Assembly: GCA_002419295.1 (NCBI GenBank)
Contig: DIFW01000021.1
Span: forward strand, 1-16,850
From: Patescibacteria group bacterium UBA5738
GTDB lineage: Bacteria > Patescibacteriota > Minisyncoccia > Minisyncoccales > UBA5738
Length of the DNA: 16,850 bases
Reading direction: 5' to 3'
The translations under genes and the position numbers were made by a program. The notes below the pieces were generated by a model that did no database searches, had not been told where the DNA came from, and saw only the letters and a program-made list of their open reading frames with translations. Within the stretch, counting starts at the first letter, position 1; every line of letters begins with the position of its first letter. Of this stretch, positions 7,721 to 15,111 are shown piece by piece.

Positions 7721-9061
7721 TTAGGTTGATTTAAAGGGCGATGTCCGCAAAAAAACAATCTGCCAAAAAAAAGCCGCGATGACTTCTCCGGCAACAACCA
7801 GCAAAGGCGCCGTCACCAATCCAAAACTAAATATCGCCGGAAAAATACTAATATTGACCAGATACCACACATTAAAACATAAATACCCGAATAATGCCAT
7901 CCGGGCAGGCGTGCGCGGAGAACGAAGAAGCCAGATTTGAATTCCCTGCAAATAAGCACCCAGCAAAAAGCTTCCGATAATTATTCCAAAGTAGCCGAAA
8001 TTAACCCACAACCCGCTAATGAAAAGCGCGTTGAAATTGGCGCCGCGGGCGCCGAAAGTTTCGGCAATCAGCTGAGGCGAAGAAATGTAATCCCAACCCA
8101 TAATTTTACTCACTATTCCGATATCTCTTCCCCACAAAAAATCAAAGGTTTCGGGGAAATATTTTAAATGCAATATCCATGCCAAGTTGGAACCTTCCGT
8201 AAACCGATTGTATAAATAATAGATTCCCGTTCCCAAAGACACGCCATAGGTGAAAACATACATTAAAGATCCCAAAATTATCGCCGATAATAATAATAAA
8301 AAAAGTTTTTTCTTCTGATAAAACAATTTCCCCTTAAACAGCAAAAGCGAAACCGCCGCCATCGCCAAAAATTGCACCAAAGGAGCGCGATGCAAACCGC
8401 TAAATAACGCAAAACACGTCGCCAGAAAAGCGACTCCGGCAAAAATTTTAATCAAAAAATTTTTGCCGGTATGCGCTAGCGCAATCAAAATAAGCGACAA
8501 CAGCGGGAAAAAAACAAACAGCGACATGCTCCAAAAATAACCGACAATTCCGGAATTATTCAAATGATGGCCGAAATCGGCACGCATTTCTTTTATTAGA
8601 TTTGAATTTCCAAAACTGGAAAAATAGGCCTTGAAGCGCGCGATCGTTTCAAACTCAACGGAAAAATAATAAATGAAAAACATCATCAAAAAAAACAAAA
8701 CCGTCGTCGCCAGTAAAATGGATTTTTGCGGCAAAATCGGCTTTTTAAGATAATCATAAAATTCCCCTGTTTTGAATTTAAGCAATAAAGACGAAAAAAC
8801 AACGCCCAACGCGAAAAAAAGATACATCAATCCCAATGTCAAAAAAAGCTGGATTTTAATCGCTTCGTCTAATTCAAGTGGTCCGTAAATCTGGTTTTTT
8901 AAAAAAATTATCGGAATGTAAATTCCCTCCACCGCGAGAAGAAAAATAAACGCCATGCCGGGAATGGAAAACGCCGAAAAGCATTTCGTAAAATGGTTCA
9001 TCACCAAAGAAATTGCAATCAATTCCGCGGCAAAAACCGCGCTCAATAAAATTTCAATCAT
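7721..9061 (-). CDS. wzy: Wzy-like O-antigen/oligosaccharide repeat-unit polymerase
   Basis: This 446-residue protein is almost entirely hydrophobic, with about eleven likely membrane segments. The first is LLSAVFAAELIAISLVM near the N-terminus, and the C-terminal block runs from about residue 390. A large polar loop lies near residues 273-344 (from SLGTGIYYLYNRF to SPQLIAETFGARG). An arginine after a hydrophobic helix (GLHRAPLVQF, near 222-231) resembles the conserved position seen in many repeat-unit polymerases. Wzy proteins diverge strongly, so the call rests on topology, the late polar loop and its place between Wzx and the glycosyltransferases. It would join lipid-linked repeat units at the periplasmic or outer face of the membrane. 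An O-antigen ligase is the main alternative, because the two families share this topology. It starts 28 bases after the SDR gene and ends in TAA. Confidence 0.78.
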   Translation of the reverse strand: MIEILLSAVFAAELIAISLVMNHFTKCFSAFSIPGMAFIFLLAVEGIYIPIIFLKNQIYGPLELDEAIKIQLFLTLGLMYLFFALGVVFSSLLLKFKTGEFYDYLKKPILPQKSILLATTVLFFLMMFFIYYFSVEFETIARFKAYFSSFGNSNLIKEMRADFGHHLNNSGIVGYFWSMSLFVFFPLLSLILIALAHTGKNFLIKIFAGVAFLATCFALFSGLHRAPLVQFLAMAAVSLLLFKGKLFYQKKKLFLLLLSAIILGSLMYVFTYGVSLGTGIYYLYNRFTEGSNLAWILHLKYFPETFDFLWGRDIGIVSKIMGWDYISSPQLIAETFGARGANFNALFISGLWVNFGYFGIIIGSFLLGAYLQGIQIWLLRSPRTPARMALFGYLCFNVWYLVNISIFPAIFSFGLVTAPLLVVAGEVIAAFFWQIVFLRTSPFKST

Positions 9062-9089
9062 ATGCCAAATGGGCTTGAGGTTGAAAAAA

Positions 9090-10037
9090 TCAGCGAAGTT
9101 CTTGATTTTCCTTCAACCAAATTATCGTTTTTGACAATCCATCGCTAAAATCAACTTTCGGCCACCACCCCAAATCACGCTGAATTTTGTCAATGCAAAG
9201 ACACCCTCGTTTAAATCCGCAGGATGGCAAAGGCGCGTAGCGCGGCATTCCTTTAAATCCGACTATTTTTTTAATTCTCGCGAAAATTTCATTGACGGAA
9301 ACTTCTTTGCCGGCCGCGATATTGATTTCGCCGCTAACGTTTTTTTTGAAGCAAAGCAACGTCGCGTCAACGGCATCGTCAATAAAGATGTAATCCTTGG
9401 TTTGTTTCCCGTCTCCATGAATCGTTGGAGTTTTTCCGGCCATCATTTTTTGGCCGAAAATCGCGATCACGCCGGATTCCCCGCATGGATTTTGGCGCGG
9501 TCCATACACATTGCCGTAGCGCGCCGCCAAATAGTCTATGCCGAATAACGCCGCGTAAGACGACAAATAACGCTCCATTGACAGTTTTGCCACGCCATAG
9601 GGAGAAATCGGCGAAAGCGGAAAAGTTTCCGGCGTGGGAATTTGACTGGCATTTCCGTATATTTCCCCGCCGCTGGACGCAAAAATGATTTTTTTGACGC
9701 CAAATTTCCGGCATTGTTCAATCACATTCAATCCCCCGATAATATTTGTCATAGCGTCGTTTAAAGGATTTTTCACCGAATCGCGCGCTTCAATATGAGC
9801 CGCGTAATGAAAAACCGCGTTGGGTTTTTCATTACGAAAAATATTTTTGATTCCGCCGCTTTTAATGTCGGCGCGAAAAAATTTCGCCCTGGGATTAAGA
9901 TTTTCTTTTTTTCCGGCGGACAGATTGTCAATCACCGAAACCGAAAAGCCGGTTTTTATCAAACGGTCAACCAGATGGCTTCCGATAAATCCGGCGCCGC
10001 CAACGACCAAACATTTTATTTTTTGGCTTTTTTCCAT
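9090..10037 (-). CDS. galE: UDP-glucose 4-epimerase-like extended SDR
   Basis: This 315-residue protein carries the NAD motif GGAGFIGSH (13-21), S121/S122 in ASSGGEIYG, and the catalytic Y147-x3-K151 in SPYGVAKL. The stretch from RYGNVYGPRQNP (173-184) through SGVIAIF to a KDYIFIDDAVDA segment (214-225) closely matches, as I remember them, the shorter GalE-type epimerases of Thermotoga and archaea. These interconvert UDP-Glc and UDP-Gal, and sometimes the N-acetyl forms. Length is normal for that group. It would supply a galacto-configured sugar to the glycosyltransferases. A UDP-glucuronate 4-epimerase or another nucleotide-sugar SDR cannot be excluded. It begins 11 bases after the flippase stop, so it is very likely co-translated in the same operon. 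Confidence 0.75.
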   Translation of the reverse strand: MEKSQKIKCLVVGGAGFIGSHLVDRLIKTGFSVSVIDNLSAGKKENLNPRAKFFRADIKSGGIKNIFRNEKPNAVFHYAAHIEARDSVKNPLNDAMTNIIGGLNVIEQCRKFGVKKIIFASSGGEIYGNASQIPTPETFPLSPISPYGVAKLSMERYLSSYAALFGIDYLAARYGNVYGPRQNPCGESGVIAIFGQKMMAGKTPTIHGDGKQTKDYIFIDDAVDATLLCFKKNVSGEINIAAGKEVSVNEIFARIKKIVGFKGMPRYAPLPSCGFKRGCLCIDKIQRDLGWWPKVDFSDGLSKTIIWLKENQELR

Positions 10038-10048
10038 AAAACGATTTT

Positions 10049-11377
10049 TTACGATTTTAATTTTTGGCGCAATAATTTCGCCACGGATAAATAATAATCA
10101 AAATCCGATTTTTTAATGAATAATGCATCCCAAACCCGGTTCTTGGAAATGAATACATACGCCGCGGTTTGGCCGACAAACAGCGCCGCGTAAGACAAAG
10201 CGGCGGCCCAAGCCGCGCCGCTTGTTCCAAGGGACGGAATCAGCAAAACATTTAGGAAAATATTCAATATCGCCGCGCCGGCCGCCAGATAAGCGTTAAC
10301 CGCCGGCTTTCCCCGCCCGGCAATGTCATTGGCCAATATTTTGCTTCCGCTAACAGCGATTGTCCCGACCAAAAGAATTTTAAACGGCGCGGCGGCGGCA
10401 ATGTAAGCTTTTGAAAAAAGCGCCGCAATCAGCCAATCTCCAATGATAAAAAATCCCGTAGCAATCAAAGCGGCGATAAAAATAAGATTCCGGCAAATCA
10501 AGGGCGTAAAGTTTTTCAATGTTCTTTCGTTATTTTCCGAAGCCGCCTTTGGAAAAAAAATTGTTTCCGCCGACTGGGCAAAAAGCCATAATTTTTCCGC
10601 CATGCCCGACGCAATCGCGTAAAAACCAGCAGCCGCCGGACCGATGAAAATATTTGAAATAAAAACTCCGGCCCGCTGATTGATGAAAGAAAAAACATTG
10701 GCGGCATAGATTTTTCCGCCAAAACAAAACGCGTCTTTCAAATATGAATCGCTGATTTTGAAAACAATCCCTCCCGCTTGCCGCGCCGCCCAGCGCAAAG
10801 CGACAATTCCCGCAAACGCGAAAGAAACGATTTCGGCAAAAATGGCCGCGCCAATACCGAAATTTTTATTTATAAAAAACAAAATCGCCAAAAACAAAAT
10901 AAAAACAAGGGGCTGCAAAAAAAGCGCCGCATTGAATTTGCCGATCCGTCCCAATCCAAGCAAAACGTTGTTCACGTAGCTTAGAAAAAGCTGGCAAGGC
11001 AACAACGCCAAAGCAAAAAAAAGATATTCGCTTTTAACGCCCGGAAAAAACGCTTTCCCGAAAATCAAAATCGCGACCGTTCCGACAACCATGGCCGCGG
11101 CGCCGATTAAAAAAGAAAGAATTACATTGTTACCCAAAATGGTCCCCGGATTGTGCTTTTTTTTGCAAATATAATAAACCGACGATTGACTGATACCGAA
11201 ATTGGCAAACGTCAAAAGCGTTGCCGGAAGCAATATCGCTAAGCTGTAAATTCCTTGTTTTTCCGGGCCCAACGCCCGGGCAACGAAAATGGCCGCCAGC
11301 GCAAAAAGCGCCACGGTTAAAATTTTTGTAACAAAAGTGATGACGGTATTTTTAGCGAATTCTCCCGAAATCGGCAT
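10049..11377 (-). CDS. wzx: Wzx-type lipid-linked oligosaccharide flippase (MOP/MVF superfamily)
   Basis: This 442-residue protein has roughly a dozen hydrophobic segments spread evenly along its length, the expected layout of a Wzx/RfbX flippase. The N-terminal pattern is characteristic: a short polar start (MPISGEFAKNTVI), a first helix, then VARALGPEKQGIYSLA at 29-44, the G-P-x-x-x-G-x-Y/F motif of this family. GKPAVNAYLAAGAAILNIFLN near residues 359-379 matches the usual region around helix 10-11. It should move undecaprenyl-linked repeat units across the cytoplasmic membrane for the Wzy enzyme two genes downstream. Its ATG lies 26 bases inside the end of the upstream 2-epimerase gene, which suggests translational coupling. 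No later Met would give a sensible first helix, so this start is preferred. Confidence 0.92.
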   Translation of the reverse strand: MPISGEFAKNTVITFVTKILTVALFALAAIFVARALGPEKQGIYSLAILLPATLLTFANFGISQSSVYYICKKKHNPGTILGNNVILSFLIGAAAMVVGTVAILIFGKAFFPGVKSEYLFFALALLPCQLFLSYVNNVLLGLGRIGKFNAALFLQPLVFILFLAILFFINKNFGIGAAIFAEIVSFAFAGIVALRWAARQAGGIVFKISDSYLKDAFCFGGKIYAANVFSFINQRAGVFISNIFIGPAAAGFYAIASGMAEKLWLFAQSAETIFFPKAASENNERTLKNFTPLICRNLIFIAALIATGFFIIGDWLIAALFSKAYIAAAAPFKILLVGTIAVSGSKILANDIAGRGKPAVNAYLAAGAAILNIFLNVLLIPSLGTSGAAWAAALSYAALFVGQTAAYVFISKNRVWDALFIKKSDFDYYLSVAKLLRQKLKS

Positions 11378-12485
11378 ATTTTTTGACGATTATGTCAATA
11401 ATTTTTTTTGCGGTATCTCCCCGACCAAAATAATTTTTTTGCGGTTTCAAGTCGCGCTTGAACGTCAAGCAACGAAGAATCTTTTTTTTGTCGGCGCCCG
11501 CCAGCGTGTTCCAGCCGCCGGCGACGGTTTCCGGCCAGCCAGTGGTTTCCATCAATGTAACACAAGGAACCTTTGCCCAATAGGCCTCTTTTTGGATACC
11601 GCCACTGTCGGTGCAAATCATTTCAGCATTTTTTTCCATTACAATCACTTCAATGTATCCCAAAGGATCCACAAAACGCAGATTGCCGAAATTTTTATGA
11701 TTTTTCAACGCCACAATTATTGCCGGCAATTGTTTTTTTGTCCGTGGATGCACTGGAAACAGAACCTTTCGGCCGCTTTCGGTCATTGCCTCCATAATAG
11801 CGCCGAGTTTTTCGGGACAATCCGCGTTTTCTTGGCGGTGAATCGTCAAAAGAACATAATTTCCGGAAACAAGACCGTACTTTTTTAAAACCGCGGCTTC
11901 CATTTTTTTGACCTTTTCCAGCAAAGCCAAAAACGCGTCCAGCATAATGTCTCCGGCAAAATACGTTCCTTTTACAATTCCTTCGTTTTTTAAATTGTCA
12001 ACGGCAATTATTGTCGGGCAAAAATTAATCTCGGAGATCCGATCAATCAAAATACGATTGACTTCTTCGGGCTTTTTCATGTCAAAGTCACGGGGGCCGG
12101 CCTCTATGTGCGCCACCGGAATATGAAGTTTGGCCGCCGCCAGCGCCGCCGCCAGCGATGAATTAACGTCTCCCACCACCACCGCCAGCGCGGGTCTTTC
12201 TTTGACCATTATCTCTTCTAGCTTGATCAAAGCTACCGCGGTTTGCGCCGCGTGAGTGCCTGAACCGATGCCCAAATTAACGTTGGGCTCCGGAATATCC
12301 AAATCCTTGAAAAAAGCGCGCGACATTGCGTCATCATAGTGCTGGCCGGTATGCACTAGAATTGGTTTTATTTCAGGATATTTTTTAAATTCCCAAAAAA
12401 GCGGTGCAATTTTTATAAAATTCGGCCGTGCGCCCACCACAACCATAATTTTCAAAGGATTATTTTTGTTCTTGATTTTTTTCAT
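11352..12485 (-). CDS. Non-hydrolysing UDP-GlcNAc 2-epimerase family, WbpI-like subtype
   Basis: I start at the ATG at 12483-12485 (377 residues) because GGAG lies six bases before it; a GTG four codons upstream has no such site. The fold is that of WecB, but with variant motifs. VVGARPNFIKIAPL (16-29) replaces GTRPEAIK. The acidic D106 is in GDVNSS, E128 in HIEAGPR, E140 in PEEVNR, and H216 in TIHRQEN. E128 and E140 are 12 apart, not 14 as in WecB. This spacing and the stretch FCPTIIAVDNLKNEG (155-169) resemble WbpI/WlbD, the 2-epimerases acting on UDP-2,3-diacetamido-glucuronate. An upstream aminotransferase and acyltransferase would suit that pathway, but no 3-dehydrogenase is visible here. 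UDP-GlcNAc itself remains possible. HIEAGPR has Pro where most members have Leu. The gene's end overlaps the flippase start. Confidence 0.88.
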   Translation of the reverse strand: MKKIKNKNNPLKIMVVVGARPNFIKIAPLFWEFKKYPEIKPILVHTGQHYDDAMSRAFFKDLDIPEPNVNLGIGSGTHAAQTAVALIKLEEIMVKERPALAVVVGDVNSSLAAALAAAKLHIPVAHIEAGPRDFDMKKPEEVNRILIDRISEINFCPTIIAVDNLKNEGIVKGTYFAGDIMLDAFLALLEKVKKMEAAVLKKYGLVSGNYVLLTIHRQENADCPEKLGAIMEAMTESGRKVLFPVHPRTKKQLPAIIVALKNHKNFGNLRFVDPLGYIEVIVMEKNAEMICTDSGGIQKEAYWAKVPCVTLMETTGWPETVAGGWNTLAGADKKKILRCLTFKRDLKPQKNYFGRGDTAKKIIDIIVKKYADFGRIR

Positions 12486-12491
12486 ATTAAT

Positions 12492-12498
12492 CTCCACC
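12492..12498 (-). promoter_or_regulatory. Shine-Dalgarno site deciding the start of the 2-epimerase gene
   Basis: The minus strand reads GGTGGAG followed by ATTAAT and the ATG at 12485. The GGAG core is six bases from that ATG. It is one of the few clear ribosome-binding sites in the window and argues against the GTG at 12497, which would lie inside it. It occupies the left end of the largest intergenic gap (12486-12581), where an internal promoter would also be plausible although I see no strong -35/-10 pair. Confidence 0.65.
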
Positions 12499-12581
12499 GT
12501 TAAAATATGGTTTTAAGTTATTTTCCGCAAAACAACACATTCTATTGAATCGGATCGATCCAGTCTTTGGTTAATAATAAA

Positions 12582-13967
12582 TCAGAATTGAAAATAAATA
12601 AATTGGATTGGCTGATGGGCGCCGAAAAGAACAAGGAAATAAAATAAAATTGCGCATATTGCCCCGAAAGCCAGAGAATGGACCGATATAATCTTGTCTT
12701 TTAGTCGCCATTTCAAATCAAGCGCTTCAAGTATCACCAAGGTAACAATAAGGATCGCCCCAAACACCATTCCGAGCTGATACTGCAAAGGATATGCCAG
12801 CGAAGGACCAAATATTGTTTTTAGAATCAACCACGCCTGGCCAGCGTTTTGACTGCGGAAAAAGACCCATCCCAAGTTTACAGATATAAATGTCAATATT
12901 ATTCCCACTACGGTCGGAATCTTAATTTTAACAGTGGAAAAAATTTTATGAAAGACCAAAAGTAATCCGTGATAAAATCCCCAAAGAGCAAATTGGAAAC
13001 TACTTCCATGCCACAATCCCATGATTGCCATTGTGATGACAAGGTTAAGATATTGGCGCAATTTTCCAAAACGGTTCCCACCCAATGATATATATAAATA
13101 ATCGCGAACCCATTCAGACAAGGAAATATGCCATCGCCGCCAAAATTCGGTAATATTTGCCGAAAAATAAGGTTTCTTGAAATTTGAGACAAAATCAATT
13201 CCTAAAAGCTTCCCCAGACCGCGCGCAATATCAATGTATCCAGAAAAATCACAATACAGCTGGAAACCAAAAAAAACCGTGGCCACAATTAACGTTAATC
13301 CGTTAAAATTTTGGGGATTTTGGTATATCGGATCAACTACCACGCCCAAAGAATCGGCAATAACTAATTTTTTAATATACCCGGCTAAAATAAGAAGAAG
13401 CGCTTCTCGGAAAGGAATTGCCGCCAGTGAAAAACGCCGGGTTAATTGAGGAATCAAATGTTGCGCCCGCTCTATCGGCCCAGCCATAAGCTGGGGAAAA
13501 ATTCCGATAAAAAGCGCAAATATGCCGAAATTTCTCTCCGGAATAATTTTACCCCGATACAAGTCAATCACATAAGCCATCCCTTGGAAAGTATGGAAAG
13601 AAATTCCGATCGGAACCGTGAATAATAAGGCCGCAAACGGATTATTTCCCGATGCCGCCTCCCAAAGTTGCCCAAAAAGACCCAAATATTTAAAAACCAC
13701 CAGCGTACCGATATTGGCCGCCAAAGAAAAAATCAAAAAAAATGTTTTAGGCCGGCCATCGCTTATAACGATGCCCTTCCCACAAAAAAAATCAACCGCA
13801 GTCAGACCGATTAAAATCAAAAGATATTCCGGCTTAAACGTGAAATAGAAAAACCAGCTGGAAATAAGCAGCCAAGCCCATTTCGTTTTCGACGGCCACA
13901 AAAGAAAAATTGGATAAAAAACCAAGAAAAAAATTAAAAAATCTATTGAATTAAAGACCATATTCAT
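12582..13967 (-). CDS. MBOAT-family membrane O-acyltransferase (AlgI/DltB/PatA-like)
   Basis: This 461-residue polytopic protein has the full MBOAT pattern. MAGPIERAQHLIPQ (161-174) and the AlgI-like segment CDFSGYIDIARGLGKLLG (239-256) come first. FWRRWHISLSEWVRDYLY (275-292) holds H280. The invariant catalytic-region histidine is H320 in MGLWHGSS. Length matches AlgI and PatA. The family passes acyl groups, usually acetyl, across the membrane for transfer to alginate, cellulose, peptidoglycan or teichoic acid. Here the acceptor is presumably the polysaccharide made by this cluster. The ATG at 13965-13967 overlaps the end of the SGNH-like gene by 17 bases (a second ATG is at 13961), so the two are probably translationally coupled and work as a pair, as in AlgI with AlgJ/AlgX or DltB with DltD. 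It ends in TGA and is followed by the largest gap in the window. Confidence 0.93.
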   Translation of the reverse strand: MNMVFNSIDFLIFFLVFYPIFLLWPSKTKWAWLLISSWFFYFTFKPEYLLILIGLTAVDFFCGKGIVISDGRPKTFFLIFSLAANIGTLVVFKYLGLFGQLWEAASGNNPFAALLFTVPIGISFHTFQGMAYVIDLYRGKIIPERNFGIFALFIGIFPQLMAGPIERAQHLIPQLTRRFSLAAIPFREALLLILAGYIKKLVIADSLGVVVDPIYQNPQNFNGLTLIVATVFFGFQLYCDFSGYIDIARGLGKLLGIDFVSNFKKPYFSANITEFWRRWHISLSEWVRDYLYISLGGNRFGKLRQYLNLVITMAIMGLWHGSSFQFALWGFYHGLLLVFHKIFSTVKIKIPTVVGIILTFISVNLGWVFFRSQNAGQAWLILKTIFGPSLAYPLQYQLGMVFGAILIVTLVILEALDLKWRLKDKIISVHSLAFGAICAILFYFLVLFGAHQPIQFIYFQF

Positions 13968-15051
13968 TTTTTATCAATTCCCGTAAGTCTCGCGAAAAAC
14001 GGAAACGTCCATCGGCATTCAGATGATTAAAATCAATAAAATTTCCCCGGGAATAAACAAATGAATAATCGACAAAGCGCGATCGCGGTGCCAACAAATC
14101 AATACCAGCAACATAATTTGAAACCAGCCCATCTTCATAGATGTTTTGCTTATAAGGATTTACCGGCATATCGACGATGATCACAGGAATTGATTTTTCT
14201 TCCATCTCGCGAACCAAAATTTCAAGTGATTTCATTTGGATATTTTGGTTTTTATCCCAATAATAATTTGAATTGCGGTATTCTTCATAGTTGCTTTCTT
14301 TTCCCAATTCTTCGGCAAAATATGATTCTGGTTTGTTTTCCCAGTATTTATACGGTATCCACGTTTCAGCAACCGCCCGCTCGGATTTAGTTTTCCAGAA
14401 ACTTATATTTTGGTGATCAAAAATTTTATGAAGATAATCACCGTACCGATATAATGGCATGACGTAAAAAATGCTCTGCCGCAAAAGCCAGCTTCTGTCA
14501 GTATCGCGCCAATCGGCAATACGGTAGAAAACGAAAGGATCAAATAAAAGACTGGTAAAAACATCCGTCCCGCGGGTCAAATCATCGGTATATCTTTTCT
14601 GAAATACCCAAGGAGAGATCGTAATTACCGCGAGTTTTATATTCTCTTTTTGTTTTATTTTGGAAAAAATGAAATAAAAATCAGAGGGCTTGCCACTGGA
14701 AAAGGAGAAATTGTAAAAACGATAGCCTTTAAATTCGTCCTCTAAATATCGCCGGTCTATCCCTTCGCGAGCCATTGAGCTCCCGAAAAACACCACCTTG
14801 GAAGCATCATCCTCGTTAATAAGACACAAATCCTGAATTGCAATCGCATAATCGTTGTCAATCGTCCGGGAATGGCAAAAATTTTCCAATAAAAAATCGC
14901 CGATCAGCAAAACAACAAAAAAGAAGCCCAGAGAAATAACGGCAATATCGCAAACATTACGGGGAATTTTTATGTTATTGGCAAGATTCCGTTTGCCGAA
15001 AGCGCTAAACCAGCGATAACCGGCCTTCCATTTATTGTTTATTGTTCGCAT
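13951..15051 (-). CDS. Membrane-anchored SGNH-like O-acyltransferase partner of MBOAT (AlgJ/DltD-like)
   Basis: From the ATG at 15049-15051 this is 366 residues; an in-frame TTG at 15108 is possible but adds 19 residues with no family character. One membrane helix, about 33-55 (CDIAVISLGFFFVVLLIGDF), follows a positively charged N-terminus, so the bulk should face the periplasm or outside. VVFFGSSMAREGID (86-99) fits SGNH block I, with S92 the likely nucleophile. FIDFNHLNADG (338-348) gives D340 and H343, the block V DxxH pair. VIIVDMPVNPY (290-300) is the strand before the active-site loop. Similarity is weak outside these blocks, but the overlap with the MBOAT gene strongly supports a role in O-acylating an extracytoplasmic glycan. 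The interior (about 195-285) is Tyr/Trp/Lys/Glu-rich and unfamiliar. The gene looks more A/T-rich than its neighbours. Confidence 0.82.
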   Translation of the reverse strand: MRTINNKWKAGYRWFSAFGKRNLANNIKIPRNVCDIAVISLGFFFVVLLIGDFLLENFCHSRTIDNDYAIAIQDLCLINEDDASKVVFFGSSMAREGIDRRYLEDEFKGYRFYNFSFSSGKPSDFYFIFSKIKQKENIKLAVITISPWVFQKRYTDDLTRGTDVFTSLLFDPFVFYRIADWRDTDRSWLLRQSIFYVMPLYRYGDYLHKIFDHQNISFWKTKSERAVAETWIPYKYWENKPESYFAEELGKESNYEEYRNSNYYWDKNQNIQMKSLEILVREMEEKSIPVIIVDMPVNPYKQNIYEDGLVSNYVAGIDLLAPRSRFVDYSFVYSRGNFIDFNHLNADGRFRFSRDLRELIKNEYGL

Positions 15052-15111
15052 GATAAAACCCCCGCACTGATCAATTTTTTGGCCAAATAGTAAAGTCCGC
15101 TTTAGCAAAAA

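Noticed and set aside
7711..7728. T-run (minus strand) just after the polymerase stop, considered as a terminator
   Set aside because: No hairpin precedes the run, and the same strand continues with further genes of the pathway.
11263..11280. GC-rich inverted repeat CCGGGC...GCCCGG
   Set aside because: It lies inside the flippase coding region at the conserved LGPEKQG segment and is best explained by codon choice; no terminator context.
11289..11888. A 199-codon plus-strand open frame opposite the flippase and 2-epimerase genes
   Set aside because: It lies antisense to two well-supported genes and its product is low-complexity with no recognisable motif; long antisense frames arise from codon bias.
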